Source: SAR202 cluster bacterium
GTDB lineage: Bacteria > Chloroflexota > Dehalococcoidia > Lucifugimonadales > JASMAO01
Direction of reading: 5' to 3'
Length of the DNA: 7,594 bases
NCBI GenBank assembly: GCA_030754315.1
Contig: JASMAO010000047.1
Location: 1-7,594 of the forward strand
Position 1 is the first letter of the stretch. Each line of letters opens with the position of its first letter. Both the position numbers and the translations under genes were made by a program. Below, in pieces: positions 1-7,344 of the stretch. The notes beneath the pieces were generated by a model that ran no database searches, had not been told where the DNA came from, and saw only the letters and a list, made by a program, of their open reading frames with translations.

Positions 1-533
1 TTTTCCACCCAATGAGTGTCCCATCAGGCCAATTTGGCAATTCCGGTCCAGTTGGGGTTTTCAGCCAACAGTTTTCCGTCGCTTGTTCCCACCAGGCAAA
101 ACCGACGTTATTTTCGGGAGCCGGTACTGCATTGTAGGGGAAAGCTTCTGTACAAACGACAACATATCCTTGCTGCACCAGATGGCGTCCAAACTGAATA
201 TGTGGCGTGTCAGCCATCGGTTGCCGGGTCTTTAGATCCAGCCCAGCCATTCGATCCGGATCATAGAAGGGAACGACCATGCCCGGACGCGGTGACAGGT
301 GGACCAACTTTGGTTCCATTAGTAGTAGCTTCTGTTGGGTATCCGGACTTGTCGCTTGACTGAAGATAATTGTAACAAGCTAGCCCGTTTTTCTTCCACA
401 AAGAGATATCCGGGTCATTCTCCACCTGTTGTTGCTCTAAGGCCGACGAAAAAATCGGTTCTATGTGTTCCACGGGACCCAGATCATCAGACGGTGGACA
501 ACTGTACAAGGATGAGATTCTATTTGTCTTCAT
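1..533 (-). pseudogene. Broken alpha/beta hydrolase (dienelactone hydrolase / acetyl xylan esterase-like), 5' part, runs off left edge
   Basis: Three reading frames together spell one hydrolase-like protein. The first runs from an ATG at 533 to about 383 and includes DLGPVEHIEPIFSSALEQQQ. The second runs from 379 to about 76, roughly 100 codons, and includes PGMVVPFYDPDRMAG and GRHLVQQGYVVVCTEAFPYN, which fit the first core beta strands of the fold. The third runs from about 71 to the edge with LLAENPNWTGIAKLA, a TGA stop at 24-26, then WDTH. The joins need a one-base excess near 376-390, where the second frame also has a TAG at 380-382, and a one-base loss at the TTTT run 72-75. The nucleophile serine and catalytic Asp/His lie beyond the window and cannot be checked. 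The family call is from motif memory. It lies 176 bases downstream of the membrane-protein gene on the same strand, and no good ribosome binding site precedes the ATG. Either the gene is decayed or the sequence has errors at a contig end. Confidence 0.7.
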
Positions 534-709
534 CAGGTTTTCTTGTTTGAATTGATTCGTTTAACTGATAACTGGCTGGTTGTAGCACCTCATTAACCAA
601 ATGAATAGGTGAATGCCGCTTCACTATCGAGGTCGCTGCGCTGGCAAGGCTGCATCGTTAACAAGTCACGTTTTGGTCAAGCAGTTCCCAATCATAACCA
701 GGTAATAAT
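534..709. other. Intergenic stretch with only a weak hairpin
   Basis: No credible coding frame lies here. The one structure seen is a 5-bp inverted repeat, GTGAA (609-613) and TTCAC (620-624), with a 6-base loop. It has no T-run on either side, so it is not a convincing terminator. No good promoter was recognised ahead of the hydrolase remnant. Confidence 0.5.
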
Positions 710-2680
710 CTAATAGTAAAAAGTATAGGTTGGTCTGTTCAGAATAATGGACAGGATATTCCAGGCGCTTCCAATTACAAAGTCACCGAGGATTAGTCCG
801 AGGAAAAATGGCACATAGCGTCGGTAGGCGCGAATACCACCAAATTTAAGAATCGTGCCTTTCAAAATACCACTAATCAGGAAAGCGGCCCAAAACATGT
901 GCATGTGAAAAGAAACTCCGTACCCAAGTGGATGAATTGGCCACCAGAATAGATGCTTTCGCACAATAGCCAGAAAGATGGTAACGGCGAACCCGATAAT
1001 GATTGCCACAAGGTGTGCGGCATTTGGGGGTCGTGGTACGGTAATCCAGCTATGTAGAAAGGTATAAGCACGTCCGCCAAAACTGTTGATCTGAGACCCG
1101 ACCTCTCCACGATCGACACCAAGTTCCAAAAAAGTATCCAATAACATCAAAAAACACAGAGGCATGGCGATGACAACCAGAAATAACATCGACCTCGACA
1201 GCTTTTTAGAATCCAGATTTCCTTGCTGTGAAAGTTTAAAGGCTTCAAGCTGATGCGGCATGGGGTGACTACGATTGTCGCGGTTAAACCAAAAGAACAG
1301 GGAAAAGTTAGTTAGATTCTGGGTGCCCAGCCAACGGGTGCCAAAAATACTGACCAAACTGTGGTGAGGACCGATGAAGGTTGTCGAATGGATGGGAAAT
1401 CCAATCTCAGCGCGGATACGCGTCAGTGTGATGGCAATTGTAAAATGAGCGACAAAAAACAGCGTTGCCACCCATAAATCCATTCCAGCACGAATAGAAA
1501 AAGCAACCAGGAAGATGCCACCTGCAATTATTCCAACGAAAGCGGTTCGGTAACGCATAGGTTCGTTCTCGTCACTATTAGGATTGTCTCTAGAGACAGT
1601 GGCCGGACTGCTATTTTTCGCATTAAAACTTCCGACGGCCAACCGTAATGCTGAATAAATTTGGTGTTGTGTTGTCCATAGTAAGAGAACACAGACACCT
1701 GCATAGGCACCGATATTCTGCTCGTATTGAAATGGGTATCCGGGAAGATCACTGAGCCCAATCAGGCTGCCGATGACATACTGCGATTTGTATAAGAAGA
1801 AGAAGAACACACACGAGAAAATCAGATCCTGCGGCATCAGGAAACCCAATCCCACAGCAAATGGATAGACGACAATATCAAATTGGTCTTTTTGCAATGC
1901 TACCCAGGGTTTGTGCGTAAAAAAATGATGGAGCGGAATCCGCTTATTTGGAATTTCCGGGATTTCCGGAAAAAACAGGTGAAGACCGTTGGTCAAGCTA
2001 ATCGAAGCGGCTAAAATAAAGCCCCACCACATCATTTTCTTGAGCAGAAAATTCTTGGTATTGCACGTAATTTCGTAAGGCAGTTGAACGATCGGATAAG
2101 CTAGCTTTTCCTGCTCTACCCACTGTTTCCGTATGATAACGTTGATGCATTGCATGACGAAAAGGAGGGCAAATGTAAACACCGACCACCAAAAGATGGG
2201 CTTTAACCAGGGTAGCAGATAAAGGGGCTCAAAAATTGACTGCTCTCCCAGATAAAACGCACGCAAAGTGTCCTGGTCGCGGACTGTTAGCCAATTAGGC
2301 AGATAGTGCCAGAAAAGTTGGCGCCATTCGTTTTCCGGGGTAGCATGCCAAAAGGCGTGGACCACGATCGAAACCAGGGGTAGAAACATATCATAGGACA
2401 TTAAAAGTGCTGTGGCCGACATCAGCACATAGAGTGTCAGTAACTCTCCACTCTTGAGCGCCTGAGCCGGCATCCATTTTCTGAGGATCAGATTTAATGC
2501 CGAGATGATCAAAACTGCAAAGACAACACTGTAGAATGGTGCCATCAGGGTAGGGAAGGTGTAACGGAGTGCTTCGCATTCAATATGCCAGCGGTAGATT
2601 AGCGGCAGGAGAAATAGCGCAATTACGATACTTCGCAGCGTGACGAGATGAGCAGAAAAGGCCTTTTTTTCCCTTGTCAC
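710..2680 (-). CDS. Large polytopic membrane protein, DUF6785/DUF6784-like, possibly OPT-transporter related
   Basis: A 656-residue integral membrane protein of unknown function. By eye there are about 13-14 membrane segments, near residues 16-29, 47-67, 80-112 (one or two), 161-185, 215-235, 268-295, 322-335, 380-420 (two), 498-517, 553-575, 594-610 and 623-648. Recognisable blocks are GELLTLYVLMS (78-88), WVEQEKLAYPIVQLPYE (187-203), RIRAEIGFP (421-429), GGIRAYRRYVPFFLGLILGD (614-633) and a PTY-aromatic C-terminus. I recall these from the DUF6785/DUF6784 proteins of Planctomycetes, Poribacteria and relatives. The E-x-L-x-[YF]-P element resembles one in OPT oligopeptide transporters, which is inference. 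A hydrophilic loop at about 352-376 splits the protein. The start is GTG at 2680, overlapping the ATPase stop in a GTGA, with no separate ribosome binding site, so translation is probably coupled. The gene is intact and full-length for the family. The substrate is unknown. Confidence 0.85.
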   Translation of the reverse strand: MTREKKAFSAHLVTLRSIVIALFLLPLIYRWHIECEALRYTFPTLMAPFYSVVFAVLIISALNLILRKWMPAQALKSGELLTLYVLMSATALLMSYDMFLPLVSIVVHAFWHATPENEWRQLFWHYLPNWLTVRDQDTLRAFYLGEQSIFEPLYLLPWLKPIFWWSVFTFALLFVMQCINVIIRKQWVEQEKLAYPIVQLPYEITCNTKNFLLKKMMWWGFILAASISLTNGLHLFFPEIPEIPNKRIPLHHFFTHKPWVALQKDQFDIVVYPFAVGLGFLMPQDLIFSCVFFFFLYKSQYVIGSLIGLSDLPGYPFQYEQNIGAYAGVCVLLLWTTQHQIYSALRLAVGSFNAKNSSPATVSRDNPNSDENEPMRYRTAFVGIIAGGIFLVAFSIRAGMDLWVATLFFVAHFTIAITLTRIRAEIGFPIHSTTFIGPHHSLVSIFGTRWLGTQNLTNFSLFFWFNRDNRSHPMPHQLEAFKLSQQGNLDSKKLSRSMLFLVVIAMPLCFLMLLDTFLELGVDRGEVGSQINSFGGRAYTFLHSWITVPRPPNAAHLVAIIIGFAVTIFLAIVRKHLFWWPIHPLGYGVSFHMHMFWAAFLISGILKGTILKFGGIRAYRRYVPFFLGLILGDFVIGSAWNILSIILNRPTYTFYY

Positions 2681-3855
2681 TTAGTCGGTTGGAGAAGTGT
2701 GCTTCCTGTCACCGGGTCAAACAAGTGAAACTTGGCCGGGTTTAGCGCAATAGAAACTATATCACCACGCCCAAAATCGATGTTGGGTCGTGTTCGAACC
2801 TTAAAGGTTGCACCGTTTAATTCCAATGCTAAAAACAGATCGCTGCCCAAAGGCTCACGAACGATAACCTTGGCTTTAGCAAAACACTGTTCAGCCGATG
2901 TATCCCAACCAGGAACATATTCATCAGCCAGAGCGAGTGTCTGAGCAGATACATCTGTTGGGTCTGTATCCGACTGGGTAACGACCCCAATGTCTTCTGG
3001 CCGAATTCCAAGTTCGACGATATTTGGAGGATTATGAACCAAGCGTCGACCCGTTTCAGCATCAAGCGAACAGGCGAAACCGTCTCCTCTGATCTGCCAT
3101 TTCTCGTTTTCGTGCCTGATTTCTGCTTCAAAAAAGTTCATCGGCGGACTGCCGACAAAACCAGCGATAAACATATTCGTTGGATAGTTATAAATCTTCT
3201 CCGGGTTATCCAGTTGCTGCAATTTGCCTTCGTTGAGGATAGCTATTCGGTCAGACATAATCATCGATTCTGCCTGGTCATGGGTCACATAGACGAATGT
3301 CTTTTCTAACTCAGCGTGTAACCGTTTTAATTCTGTTCGCATTGTGATTCGTAGCTTAGCATCCAGATTTGATAGCGGTTCATCGAGAAGGAAAAGTCGC
3401 GGATCTCGCACAATCGCACGTGCCAAGGCTACCCGTTGCCGTTGCCCACCACTCAATTGACGAGGTTTTCTATCCATTAAATTTTCAATCTCCATTGCCT
3501 GGGCAGCTTCGATTACCCGAGTCTTGATTTGATCACCTGCAACCTTGCGCATGCGTAAACCGAAGGCAATATTGTCGAAGACGCGCATGTGTGGGTACAG
3601 GGCATAGGTTTGAAATACCATGGCAATATTTCTTTGTTCTGGTGGGATGTGGGTGACGTCTTGATCGTCGAAAAAAACCTGTCCTTCGGTTGGTTCTTCC
3701 AAGCCGGCGATGATATTGAGGGTGGTCGTTTTCCCGCAACCGGAAGGCCCGAGGAGGGTTAAAAATTCCTGTTCATCAATTTCAAGATTGAGCTTGTCAA
3801 CAGCGATCACGTCACCGAAATGTTTGCTCATGTTCTGAATGGTTATTTTGGCCAT
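2677..3855 (-). CDS. ABC transporter ATP-binding protein, MalK/UgpC/MsmK type
   Basis: The cytoplasmic ATPase of a carbohydrate-type (CUT1) ABC importer, 392 residues. All nucleotide-binding motifs are present: Walker A GPSGCGKTT (36-44), Q-loop Gln82, signature LSGGQ (134-138), Walker B LFLLDEP (154-160) with catalytic Glu159, D-loop SNLD (162-165) and H-loop His192. The C-terminal half from about 235 is the TOBE/OB regulatory region, with GIRPED at 283-288 and a second half ending near 385. It is about 20-30 residues longer than typical MalK/UgpC; the extra part seems to lie at about 294-325. The ATG at 3855 begins the usual MAKI opening. The stretch before it has only a weak GGTA, and 51 bases separate it from the upstream permease stop. 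Its TGA overlaps the GTG of the membrane-protein gene. MalK, UgpC and MsmK cannot be told apart from sequence alone, and one such ATPase may serve several importers. Confidence 0.96.
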   Translation of the reverse strand: MAKITIQNMSKHFGDVIAVDKLNLEIDEQEFLTLLGPSGCGKTTTLNIIAGLEEPTEGQVFFDDQDVTHIPPEQRNIAMVFQTYALYPHMRVFDNIAFGLRMRKVAGDQIKTRVIEAAQAMEIENLMDRKPRQLSGGQRQRVALARAIVRDPRLFLLDEPLSNLDAKLRITMRTELKRLHAELEKTFVYVTHDQAESMIMSDRIAILNEGKLQQLDNPEKIYNYPTNMFIAGFVGSPPMNFFEAEIRHENEKWQIRGDGFACSLDAETGRRLVHNPPNIVELGIRPEDIGVVTQSDTDPTDVSAQTLALADEYVPGWDTSAEQCFAKAKVIVREPLGSDLFLALELNGATFKVRTRPNIDFGRGDIVSIALNPAKFHLFDPVTGSTLLQPTK

Positions 3856-3906
3856 TGTTTACCAATATTAATCTGAGCCATCGCCGGCGTTTTTGCTGTT
3901 TGTTGC

Positions 3907-4776
3907 TTAGCCGGTTACCGCCCCGCCAATACCGTGGATAATAAAACGCTGGAAGATAAAGGCTAACACAATAGGTATCAAAACGACCAGAACCCCACCC
4001 GCTGCAATTAAGGTAAAGTCAACCTGTAATTCCTGTGCAAAGTCGGAGATCAAAACCGTGACCGGTTTGGAGCCGATGGATGAGGTCAACAACAAGGCAA
4101 AGAAAAATTCCCCCCAAGAAGAGATAAAGGCGAAAATACCAACAGCAATCATCCCGGGGGTGGCAACCGGCATAAAAACTCGAAAGAGCGCGCCAAGTCG
4201 CGTACAACCGTCAATCCGGGCTGAACGTTCCAGGTCGATAGGTATGGTCTGGAAATACCCTTTGAGGATCCAAATGGTAAAAGGCAGTGTAAAGGTAGTG
4301 TGGGCCAAAATAATAGCCAGGTGAGTATCTAACAACCCGTATCCGCGAATTAACAGGTACATTGGAACCATAATGGCAACTCCGGGTACGCTCCGCGTGC
4401 CTAGGTAGAAGAGCAGAAGGACAAATTTTCCCGAGAAGTCAACTCTGGCCAGAGCATAGGCGGCTAATGAGCCGAAGAATAGATTCATTACCATAACCAG
4501 ACTGGCGTTGATGAGGCTATTAATAATAGCACGGGGAAATTGCCGGGCTGTAAATCCACCGACTGCGTCACCGGCTGTCTTATCCTCATCTGTTACCGAT
4601 CCTTTAGCCAGATAAGGCCAGTAATTATCAAATGTGGGTTGACGTGGAATCCAGTGGTGTTGATTCGCTTCTCGTTCCTCCATAAAGCTGACCAATACTA
4701 CCCAGAGGAAGGGGGTAACCAGGTATAACATGGCCAGGAAAGAGAGAAGATATAGTCCAATCCGATGTTTCACCAT
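3907..4776 (-). CDS. ABC transporter permease, MalG/UgpE type (CUT1 family)
   Basis: The second inner-membrane permease of the importer, 289 residues from the ATG at 4776. A TTG six bases upstream (4782) is an in-frame alternative, and a TGA closes the frame just beyond it; neither has a clear ribosome binding site. About six membrane segments are visible. The first is near residues 8-30, followed by a periplasmic loop carrying the typical P-x-x-x-N-Y pattern (QPTFDNYW). The ATPase-docking EAA loop is ERSARIDGCTRLGALF at about 183-198, with FMPVATP following; Cys replaces the usual Ala after the DG. The C-terminus ends in the usual QRFIIHGI-type helix, F-Q-R-F being typical of MalG-like permeases. 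It is full length for the family and lies 99-105 bases downstream of the partner permease, an unusually large gap for this operon, and 51 bases upstream of the ATPase gene. Confidence 0.93.
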   Translation of the reverse strand: MVKHRIGLYLLSFLAMLYLVTPFLWVVLVSFMEEREANQHHWIPRQPTFDNYWPYLAKGSVTDEDKTAGDAVGGFTARQFPRAIINSLINASLVMVMNLFFGSLAAYALARVDFSGKFVLLLFYLGTRSVPGVAIMVPMYLLIRGYGLLDTHLAIILAHTTFTLPFTIWILKGYFQTIPIDLERSARIDGCTRLGALFRVFMPVATPGMIAVGIFAFISSWGEFFFALLLTSSIGSKPVTVLISDFAQELQVDFTLIAAGGVLVVLIPIVLAFIFQRFIIHGIGGAVTG

Positions 4777-4782
4777 GTCCAA

Positions 4783-4881
4783 TTGAGATGATCAGTTATG
4801 CGAGAAATTATATGCCAATGCGATTTGTCTCTCCCTTGTCCATACGGTACATCGTGAAGTGTACGACCTAATCGCCGCACA
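4783..4881 (-). promoter_or_regulatory. Gap between the two permease genes with a perfect TATAAT and a small hairpin
   Basis: On the minus strand a perfect TATAAT lies at 4812-4807, about 30 bases before the MalG-type start. No good -35 hexamer is found 16-18 bases further upstream, and no TGn extension is present. A 5-bp inverted repeat, GTACA (4847-4851) and TGTAC (4860-4864), with an 8-base loop lies just after the upstream stop codon. An internal promoter or processing site is possible. One perfect hexamer in AT-rich sequence also arises often by chance. Confidence 0.22.
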
Positions 4882-5814
4882 TCAACCCTGGACACTGCCA
4901 CGGCGATATAGCAAACGGATATAGACGATGGCCAGGGTCATGGTGATGATGGTAATCAGGTAAGAATAGGCGTTAGCCCCACCGAAGTTGAGTCGACCAA
5001 ACGCCTCTTTATAGGTCTGCCAGGCAATTACATAGGTGGCGTCACCGGGGCCTCCTCCAGTCAGGGCGAAAATGAGGTCAAAAACCCTAAAGCTGTTCAT
5101 CGTGGTAAGAATGGCCACGATCATAATGGGGTGCAGCAGCCATGGTAGAGTGAGGTGCAGAAACCTTTTCCAAGTGGATGCACCGTCGATTCTGGCTGCC
5201 CGGTATTGCTCCGACGGTATTCCCTGCAAAGCGGCTAAGAAAATAATACAAGCAAACGGCACATTTTTCCAGATATGAGCAGCCACGGCAGCGTTGAGGG
5301 CGACCACTGGAGATGCCATCCCAATATAGTCGATATTGGTGCCTAACAATTTGTTAAACAACTTGATATTATTACTGATGATGGTATCGAATGCCCCGTG
5401 TTTCCCTAATAACCCCATCCACATCAGACCATTGACGACGCCTGGAACCGCCCACGGAATAAGCAATAATGCTCGGAACACACCACGCCCGATAAATTCC
5501 TGATTAAAGAGCAGTGCAATACCCAGAGCAATTAGAATAGTTAGCGGAACTGACACCGCAGTAAAGTAGAACGAGACACCAATCGAATGCCAAAAATCGT
5601 AGCTAGTCAGAATCGTAACATAATTCATCAAGCCCACGAAGTCAAACGTGTCCGGCCGCCGTAGATTATATCGATGCAAACTGGTCCACAGAGAAACGAT
5701 AACCGGATATCCAATCAACAGGAGAATTAAGGTCAGAGCAGGCAGATTCATCACCAGAGCGAAGACATGGTTGGCCCGCTGCTGAATGTGATCTGACCTT
5801 AACTTGGATGACAT
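4882..5814 (-). CDS. ABC transporter permease, MalF/UgpA type (CUT1 family)
   Basis: The first inner-membrane permease of the importer, 310 residues, with about six membrane segments. The first is near residues 22-45, followed by the typical SLHRYNLRRPDTFDFVGLMN region in which F-x-G-x-x-N-Y leads into the loop. The middle segment carries FRALLLIPWAVPGVV (113-127). The ATPase-docking EAA loop is EQYRAARIDGASTWKRF (202-218), followed by LTLPWLLHP. The stretch LTGGGPGDAT (251-260) before the last segments is a hallmark of MalF/UgpA-type permeases. The ATG at 5814 is supported by GGAGG 12 bases upstream, overlapping the end of the binding-protein gene; the two genes are 21 bases apart and certainly co-transcribed. 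It is full length and intact. It should pair with the MalG-type protein to form the channel. Confidence 0.95.
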   Translation of the reverse strand: MSSKLRSDHIQQRANHVFALVMNLPALTLILLLIGYPVIVSLWTSLHRYNLRRPDTFDFVGLMNYVTILTSYDFWHSIGVSFYFTAVSVPLTILIALGIALLFNQEFIGRGVFRALLLIPWAVPGVVNGLMWMGLLGKHGAFDTIISNNIKLFNKLLGTNIDYIGMASPVVALNAAVAAHIWKNVPFACIIFLAALQGIPSEQYRAARIDGASTWKRFLHLTLPWLLHPIMIVAILTTMNSFRVFDLIFALTGGGPGDATYVIAWQTYKEAFGRLNFGGANAYSYLITIITMTLAIVYIRLLYRRGSVQG

Positions 5815-5826
5815 CCGTCGTAATAT

Positions 5827-5831
5827 CCTCC
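5827..5831 (-). promoter_or_regulatory. Ribosome binding site of the MalF-type permease gene
   Basis: GGAGG on the minus strand lies 12 bases before the ATG at 5814 and 4 bases past the TAA of the binding-protein gene. The spacing is longer than the usual 5-9 bases, but it is the only good Shine-Dalgarno match and supports this ATG. Confidence 0.6.
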
Positions 5832-5835
5832 GGGC

Positions 5836-7227
5836 TTAGTCCATTGATTGCCATTCTCGCTTAAATTGCTGGCATCGTTTGGCGATTCGACCCAGTCCAT
5901 CCCGGGGTGACTGTTGTCGAAGGAGTATTTTTTGTATTTCCGGTTGGTAGTAAACGTTGAAATCCGGGAACCAGGGGGATTTGATATTTTCACGTATCCG
6001 TGCCACTTTCGACATGGTTTTTATCAGTCCTACATCACCCCACCGTTCCATTTGAGCGATAATTTCAGGATCTTCCATTAACGATCTATAGGCGAAACCC
6101 AGCCCTCGCAATCGGAACCACTGCTTGGCGGTATAGTATTCACCGTTGCGATCTTTTCCTCCCAAGAATTGAAGTAATTGCCAGGCATCCAGCACCTTAT
6201 CGGGGTTGCAGTGTGCGGTCAGACAGTACATACGTGTCCAGCCTAACGTTCCTTGTTGACCTGTCTCGAGGCTAGGAATGGGGGCCATTTTCAGAACCTT
6301 GGCGTGGCTCTGGTCGAGATTTCTGTCTGCCAGGTAGGTATCCACCACTGCGCTGTTCTTGCGGTTATTAATCCACTCCACATCGTATTTAGACAATAGA
6401 CAATAGACCTGTCGCCCGGCGGCCGTATTCTCTCTAATACGCCCCAGTGTTAACGAGTTGATGTCGATGATCCGGTATTTATGAATACCATCGACGATCC
6501 ACTGTAGTATTCTTTCGGCTTGTCTATCCGTGTCATCGGGGAAGATAGGGTTCAGTTCATCATCAAACAGCTGAACCTCAGAGCCGTAGTTAAGTGCCCA
6601 CCAGTCGCCAAATCCCATGCCGGGCGATTGCCGAAACCCCAGCAGAATCGGATATTCAATTCGTTGTCCATCGGGCGATCGAATGCCACGTTCCTTGATT
6701 TTTACCGCTTGTTCTGTAAGTTCGTCCAAGGTTCTGGCAGACTGGCTGAAGCCTGCCTGTGCCAGCATTTCTGAATTATAGATCCAGACAGTAAAATCGG
6801 TGTAATATGGAAGACCATATGAATGCCCTTGATAGGACATGGATTCCATATTGTAATCATAGAGATCGTTTTGATACAATTCGGCCTTAGGCAAGTCGTC
6901 GAATGGACGTAGCCAACCAGCTTCGACCCATTCAGCGAAATCGTCATCCCGGACATAACAACAGTCCATTCTGGACTGGGCTAAAAACAGGGCAACCATC
7001 TTATCGTGATAGTTGCCCGATACCATCTCGTAATCGACATCAATGCCGATCTGGTCGGTAAAAAACTCAATGTTCTCCTTAACCAGATCGGGTTCGTAGG
7101 GCCAGCCTTTAAAGACCAGAGGGGTAACTCGTTCCGGATCGCTTTGGCGGCAACCGAACAGCCCACTGGTTAGTCCCATTGTGGCCAGAGCTGAATAGCG
7201 GAGAAATTGACGCCTGTCGACTACCAC
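5836..7227 (-). CDS. Extracellular solute-binding lipoprotein of a CUT1 ABC importer, Tat-type signal
   Basis: A family 1 solute-binding protein of 463 residues, the ligand receptor for the importer. The N-terminus DRRQFLRYSALATMG (4-18) is a twin-arginine signal, followed by LFGC with lipid-attachment Cys26. The protein is therefore probably exported folded and anchored outside the membrane. The mature part has the family pattern: VFKGWPYEPDLVKENIEFF, then EMVSGNYHDKMVALF (91-aa region of lobe 1), DFAEWVEAGWLRPFDDLP, YGLPYYTDFTVWIYNSEML and a C-terminal block with YYQPEIQKILL. The length suits the family. The start must be GTG at 7227, because an in-frame TAA (7231-7233) lies one codon upstream and no other start precedes the RR motif. 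It is the first gene of the transporter set, 21 bases before the MalF-type permease. Sugars or sugar derivatives are typical ligands, but the sequence does not tell which. Confidence 0.94.
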   Translation of the reverse strand: MVVDRRQFLRYSALATMGLTSGLFGCRQSDPERVTPLVFKGWPYEPDLVKENIEFFTDQIGIDVDYEMVSGNYHDKMVALFLAQSRMDCCYVRDDDFAEWVEAGWLRPFDDLPKAELYQNDLYDYNMESMSYQGHSYGLPYYTDFTVWIYNSEMLAQAGFSQSARTLDELTEQAVKIKERGIRSPDGQRIEYPILLGFRQSPGMGFGDWWALNYGSEVQLFDDELNPIFPDDTDRQAERILQWIVDGIHKYRIIDINSLTLGRIRENTAAGRQVYCLLSKYDVEWINNRKNSAVVDTYLADRNLDQSHAKVLKMAPIPSLETGQQGTLGWTRMYCLTAHCNPDKVLDAWQLLQFLGGKDRNGEYYTAKQWFRLRGLGFAYRSLMEDPEIIAQMERWGDVGLIKTMSKVARIRENIKSPWFPDFNVYYQPEIQKILLRQQSPRDGLGRIAKRCQQFKREWQSMD

Positions 7228-7232
7228 CTCTT
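7223..7232 (-). promoter_or_regulatory. Purine-rich Shine-Dalgarno-like sequence overlapping the GTG start
   Basis: On the minus strand TAAGAGGTGG runs straight into the GTG start codon at 7227, so it cannot act as a normally spaced ribosome binding site for it. The next candidate is AAAGG about 13 bases upstream. Initiation of the binding-protein gene is therefore atypical or weak. Confidence 0.4.
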
Positions 7233-7245
7233 AACTAATACCTTT

Positions 7246-7311
7246 AAAAAGAAACGGATACCCTATTTCCAGCCCGCGAAATGTAGTGAGTTTTAGGATA
7301 ACCGTTTCTTT
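7246..7311 (-). terminator. Long imperfect hairpin with U-run just before the binding-protein gene
   Basis: Arms at 7296-7311 and 7248-7263 pair over 16 positions in minus-strand RNA. Ten perfect base pairs (AAAGAAACGG with CCGUUUCUUU) are followed by one U-U mismatch and five further pairs, one of them G-U. The loop is 32 bases and holds a second 5-bp stem, AUUUC/GAAAU (7278-7282 and 7265-7269). The 3' arm runs into UUUUU. It starts about 33 bases after the stop codon of the upstream gene, which suits a terminator. It ends only about 20 bases before the GTG of the next gene, which leaves no room for a promoter between them, so an attenuator or mRNA-processing element is also possible. Confidence 0.5.
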
Positions 7312-7344
7312 ATCATCTGTATGTTGGGTGACAAGTCTCATTTT

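Noticed and set aside
16..363. Plus-strand open frame of 115 codons
   Set aside because: It lies antisense to the hydrolase remnant, has no ribosome binding site, and its protein is rich in Pro, Arg and Cys with no recognisable motif. The minus strand reads hydrolase-like in the same region.
261..533. A separate 90-residue minus-strand protein
   Set aside because: Only its first ~50 residues look like protein. After about 383 the homology continues in another frame, so it is the N-terminal piece of the broken hydrolase, not a small gene.
609..624. Hairpin GTGAA/TTCAC as terminator of the operon
   Set aside because: The stem is only 5 bp and no T-run follows on either strand.
2663..2672. In-frame A AAA AAG slippery heptamer at codons 4-6 of the large membrane protein, as in programmed -1 frameshifting
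   Set aside because: The -1 frame gives only a short unremarkable peptide before a stop, no stimulatory hairpin was seen downstream, and a frameshift this close to the start would make no useful product.
2829..3309. Several open frames of 80-100 codons on both strands across the ATPase gene
   Set aside because: They overlap a clearly coding ABC ATPase with every catalytic motif present, and none has family-like content or a start signal of its own.
7311..7338. Possible promoter TTGTCA - 16 bases - TAAAGA on the minus strand upstream of the binding-protein gene
   Set aside because: The -10 hexamer matches the consensus at only three of six positions, and the transcript would start inside the hairpin's 5' arm. 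It is too weak to list as a feature.
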